A DNA stretch of 64,000 nt from JANQPX01 sp039197065. GTDB lineage: Bacteria; Pseudomonadota; Alphaproteobacteria; Geminicoccales; Geminicoccaceae. How positions within the stretch are numbered: the first letter of the stretch is position 1; each line of letters starts with the position of its first letter. The position numbers were made by a program, and so were the translations under genes. Location of the stretch: the NCBI GenBank assembly GCA_039197065.1, contig JBCCUL010000016.1:62001-126000 (forward strand). The letters run 5' to 3'. Of this stretch, positions 61,660 through 64,000 are shown piece after piece. The notes below the pieces were generated by a model. It made no database searches and had not been told where the DNA came from. It saw only the letters and a program-made list of their open reading frames with translations.

Positions 61660-62265
61660 CTAAGTGAACGTCCGCCAGCCGGCGTGGACGCGTGTTGCCG
61701 TGGTGATCCAGCAGAGCGCGCCGAAGATCCAGGCGAGCAGTGGAAACCAGGCCGGCAGCAGGCAGGCGAGCACGAAGAGCCCGATCGTCTCCGTGCCCTC
61801 GGTAAGGCCGCCCAGGTAATAGAGCGATTTCTGCCCTCTTATGTCCGTGCTGAGGCCATGCCTTTCGGCCATGATCGCGTAGGCCAGGAACGAGCAGCCG
61901 GTGCCGATGAAGCTGAAGATCAAAAAGGCGGCGGCGAGCCCGTTCTCGAAGGGATCGGCGAGGGCGAAGGCGAAGGGGATGCTGCTGTAGAAGATGAAGT
62001 CGAGGGTGATGTCGAGAAAGCCGCCGCGGTCGGTTTTCTCCGTGATCCTGGCGAGCGCGCCGTCCAGGCCATCGGCGAGGCGGTTTAGGATGATCAGGAC
62101 GAGCCCGATCAGATAGGCCTCGAAGGCGATGGCCGGGATCGCGAGCAGGCCGAGCAGGAAACCGGCGATCGTGACGCCATCGGCCGTCCAGCCCGCTTTT
62201 TGCGCCATGGCAGCGAGACGAGCGAGCGGCGGATCGATAATCGGCCTTAAGCCTGCGTCGAACAT
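61660..62265 (-). CDS. CDP-alcohol phosphatidyltransferase family protein
   Basis: 201 residues with about six membrane helices. The family motif is 'DGLDGALARITEKTDRGGFLDITLDF', with both DG pairs and the last two Asp. There are seven residues between Ala-Arg and the next Gly, where the common pattern has eight. It moves a phosphatidyl group to an alcohol. Which alcohol is unclear; it is not the standard PgsA or PssA. It sits 12 bases from pssA on the same strand. Confidence 0.85.
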   Translation of the reverse strand: MFDAGLRPIIDPPLARLAAMAQKAGWTADGVTIAGFLLGLLAIPAIAFEAYLIGLVLIILNRLADGLDGALARITEKTDRGGFLDITLDFIFYSSIPFAFALADPFENGLAAAFLIFSFIGTGCSFLAYAIMAERHGLSTDIRGQKSLYYLGGLTEGTETIGLFVLACLLPAWFPLLAWIFGALCWITTATRVHAGWRTFT

Positions 62266-62277
62266 GATGGCTCAGGC

Positions 62278-63213
62278 TCAGCCGGATCCCGGCGAGGCGT
62301 CGGTCTTGTCATCGTTTGCAGTGGTTTTGGGAGTCTCCGATCCGCCCGCGTCGGCACCCGCTGTGCCCGCGGCACCCGCTGTGCCCGCAGTACCCGCTGT
62401 GCCCGTGGCACCCGCTGTGCCCGTGGCACCCGAACCGCCCGTGGCGGCGAGACGATTGGCGGTGATGATCCCGAACGGCAGGCTGGCCAGGTAGATGAAG
62501 GCGACGGTAAGCAGCGTCCACCAGGGCACGTTTACAAGTGCGGTGATGATCGCCCCGATGCCGACCAGGGTCGGCAGCAGATATTCGGGGCTTATGCGGG
62601 TGGTCATCATCTTGATCGAGAAGGTCTTGACCGAGCTCACCATCATCAATGCTGTCGCGATCACCACCAGGGCGTTCAGCAGCCAGGCGCGCGGCCAATC
62701 CTGATCGAGGGCGAAGGTCAGCATCATCGGCACCAGCACGACGCCCGCCGCAGCAGGCGCCGGCATGCCCGTGAAGAAGCGGGTCATCCAGGGTGGGCGG
62801 TCCGGATCTTCGAGCTCGCTGTTGAAACGGGCCAGCCGGAGGGCTGCACAGATCACATAGAAAAGCGCGATCGCCCAGCCGAGACCCTTCGCTTCATTGA
62901 GGGTCCAGAGATAGATGAGGAATGCGGGCGCCACGCCGAAGCTCAGGAAGTCCGCAAGGCTGTCCAGCTCAGCGCCGAGCTTGGAGGTAATCTTCAAGAG
63001 CCTTGCCGAGCGTCCATCCAGTCCATCGAAGATGCCCGCCAGGATGATCATGACGACGGCGGTCTGATAGCGCCCATCCAGGCCATAGCGAATAGCGGAA
63101 AGGCCGAAACAGATGCTGGCGACGGTAAAGGCGTTCGGCACCAGATGGATTAGCGGCCGGGCTTGCAGCCGACGCCGCTTCTTCCATCGCTCCCGCCGCT
63201 TGGCGCGATCCAT
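62278..63213 (-). CDS. pssA: CDP-diacylglycerol–serine O-phosphatidyltransferase
   Basis: 311 residues from the ATG at 63213, which overlaps the psd stop as TGATG and has GGAGG eight bases upstream. A basic N-terminus ('MDRAKRRERWKKRRRLQ') precedes about seven or eight helices. The motif 'DGLDGRSARLLKITSKLGAE' plus 'LDSLADF' is perfect. It makes phosphatidylserine from CDP-diacylglycerol and serine. The C-terminus is an unusual Gly/Thr/Ala tail of about 35 residues encoded by 18-base repeats. Confidence 0.94.
   Translation of the reverse strand: MDRAKRRERWKKRRRLQARPLIHLVPNAFTVASICFGLSAIRYGLDGRYQTAVVMIILAGIFDGLDGRSARLLKITSKLGAELDSLADFLSFGVAPAFLIYLWTLNEAKGLGWAIALFYVICAALRLARFNSELEDPDRPPWMTRFFTGMPAPAAAGVVLVPMMLTFALDQDWPRAWLLNALVVIATALMMVSSVKTFSIKMMTTRISPEYLLPTLVGIGAIITALVNVPWWTLLTVAFIYLASLPFGIITANRLAATGGSGATGTAGATGTAGTAGTAGAAGTAGADAGGSETPKTTANDDKTDASPGSG
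62355..62444. repeat. 18-base tandem repeat in the pssA 3' end
   Basis: Five units of 18 bases: CACCCGCTGTGCCCGCGG and variants at 62355, 62373, 62391, 62409 and 62427. The first four differ by one to three bases; the fifth is diverged. On the minus strand they encode G-T-A/G-A-T/A-G triplets in frame. Confidence 0.85.
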
Positions 63214-63914
63214 CAGCTCCGCCTCCAACCGGACGGATCGTCGCCGCGCCTGCTGTCGGCGAGCACGGTTTCTCCGGCGACGGCGCGCTGGCCTTTGGCC
63301 ACCAGCGGCGTGACGCCGTCGGGCAGATAGATGTCGCAGCGGCTGCCGAAGCGGATCAGACCGACGCGCTCGCCGGCATGGAGCTGGTCGCCTTCCTCGA
63401 CGAAGCCAACGATTCGGCGCGCCACGAGGCCCGCGATCTGCACCAGGCCGAAGACATCACCTTCGGCGGTCTCGATCTTGAAGGACTGGCGCTCATTCTC
63501 CTCGGAGGCCTTGTCAACCGCCGCATTTAGAAACTTGCCGGGATGGTAGGCGAGCTTGGTGAGGACGCCCGGCACCGGCGTGCGGTTCACATGGACGTCG
63601 AACACGTTCAGAAAAACGCTGATGCAGGTCAGCGGCGCATCGCCCAGCTCCATTTCGGGCGGTGGCTTCCGCTTGGTGATCGCCTGTACTTCGCCATCCG
63701 CCGGGCTGACGACGATGCCCGGCCCCTCAGGCGTCACCCTTGGCGGATCGCGAAAGAAATAGACCATCCAGGCCGTGACCAGGAGGCCGAGCAGCAGCAG
63801 CCATTCGCTGATAAGGCCGAGCAACAGGCTGGCGATCAGGGCGGCGGCGATGAACGGCCATCCCTTGGGATGGATCGGCGTCAGAACGCCCTGGAGATGA
63901 GCGGGAATGGTCAT
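63213..63914 (-). CDS. psd: phosphatidylserine decarboxylase, short form
   Basis: 233 residues. The short, alphaproteobacterial-type enzyme that turns phosphatidylserine into phosphatidylethanolamine. Two N-terminal hydrophobic stretches (about 18–50) are followed by 'VSPADGEVQAI' and 'ISVFLNVFDVHVNRTPVPG'. The self-cleavage Gly-Ser, which generates the pyruvoyl group, is in 'LIRFGSRCDIYLP'. It is followed by pssA with overlapping stop and start. The 86 bases upstream, to the window end, hold no gene. Confidence 0.95.
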   Translation of the reverse strand: MTIPAHLQGVLTPIHPKGWPFIAAALIASLLLGLISEWLLLLGLLVTAWMVYFFRDPPRVTPEGPGIVVSPADGEVQAITKRKPPPEMELGDAPLTCISVFLNVFDVHVNRTPVPGVLTKLAYHPGKFLNAAVDKASEENERQSFKIETAEGDVFGLVQIAGLVARRIVGFVEEGDQLHAGERVGLIRFGSRCDIYLPDGVTPLVAKGQRAVAGETVLADSRRGDDPSGWRRS

Positions 63915-64000
63915 TTGATGGCGGCCGCCGGCCTTTCGCGTGCTGGAATTCAGTGAGATGTCGATGATTTAGGCTGATTGGGCCTGGGCGTCAAAGATTG

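Overview
The window is a gene-dense, high-GC stretch of what looks like an alphaproteobacterial chromosome. The lineage call rests on several things. A trcR-type regulator (DUF1013) is present. There is a pyrB–pyrC'–plsY–dprA–topA–rnr block with rpmG close downstream, in the order usual in this class. A recN–ligA pair, a short-form psd–pssA pair and a eukaryote-like NADP isocitrate dehydrogenase are also present, and there is a canonical CtrA site in front of dprA. The genus cannot be fixed from sequence alone. I found no rRNA, tRNA, CRISPR array, intact insertion sequence or prophage.

Layout. 1–3.7 kb: end of recN, ligA and two small conserved genes. 3.8–6.3 kb: a peptide-type ABC binding protein and an FkbM methyltransferase. 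6.5–13.4 kb: pepP-like, infC and thrS on the minus strand, then a divergent ABC exporter. 13.6–17.1 kb: an AT-rich orphan gene, a translationally coupled sbtA–sbtB bicarbonate-transporter pair and a glycosyltransferase. 17.1–24.9 kb: a hydrolase, the overlapping GST–queG–SDR cluster, an HD-domain protein with a diiron-oxygenase-like ligand set, an orphan gene, hslVU and a sulfotransferase. 25–31.1 kb: icd, a lipoprotein with a burnt-out trypsin-like domain, a membrane-anchored coiled-coil protein and an acyl-CoA synthetase. 31.4–38.3 kb: an orphan gene, trcR, a prolyl-tRNA deacylase, a molybdopterin oxidoreductase overlapping a threonine aldolase, a double OmpA-like protein and rpmG. 38.4–47.6 kb: rnr, topA, dprA, plsY, pyrC' and pyrB, all minus. 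47.8–50 kb: a GMC oxidoreductase and a CopD-like membrane protein. 50–53.5 kb: an accessory-looking region with a radical SAM enzyme, a 19-codon ORF with a good ribosome-binding site, a perfect palindrome between them, an orphan 503-residue protein and a small membrane protein. 53.6–55.5 kb: an HtpX-like protease and a hydratase. 55.6–59.5 kb: a sugar-phosphate transferase plus fcl and gmd (GDP-fucose supply for surface polysaccharide). 60–64 kb: an acyl-CoA ligase, a CDP-alcohol phosphotransferase, pssA and psd (phosphatidylethanolamine synthesis).

Most of the window is housekeeping. The parts most worth a second look are: (1) the divergent radical SAM / micro-ORF / palindrome arrangement at 50–52.7 kb; (2) an 18-base motif covering the last Ala codon, the stop codon and a hairpin at the ends of three unrelated genes; (3) a textbook CtrA box in front of dprA; (4) the SbtA–SbtB pair; (5) a near-perfect 77-base palindrome in the largest gene-free gap; (6) the degenerate enzymes (PyrC', the lipoprotein pseudoprotease).
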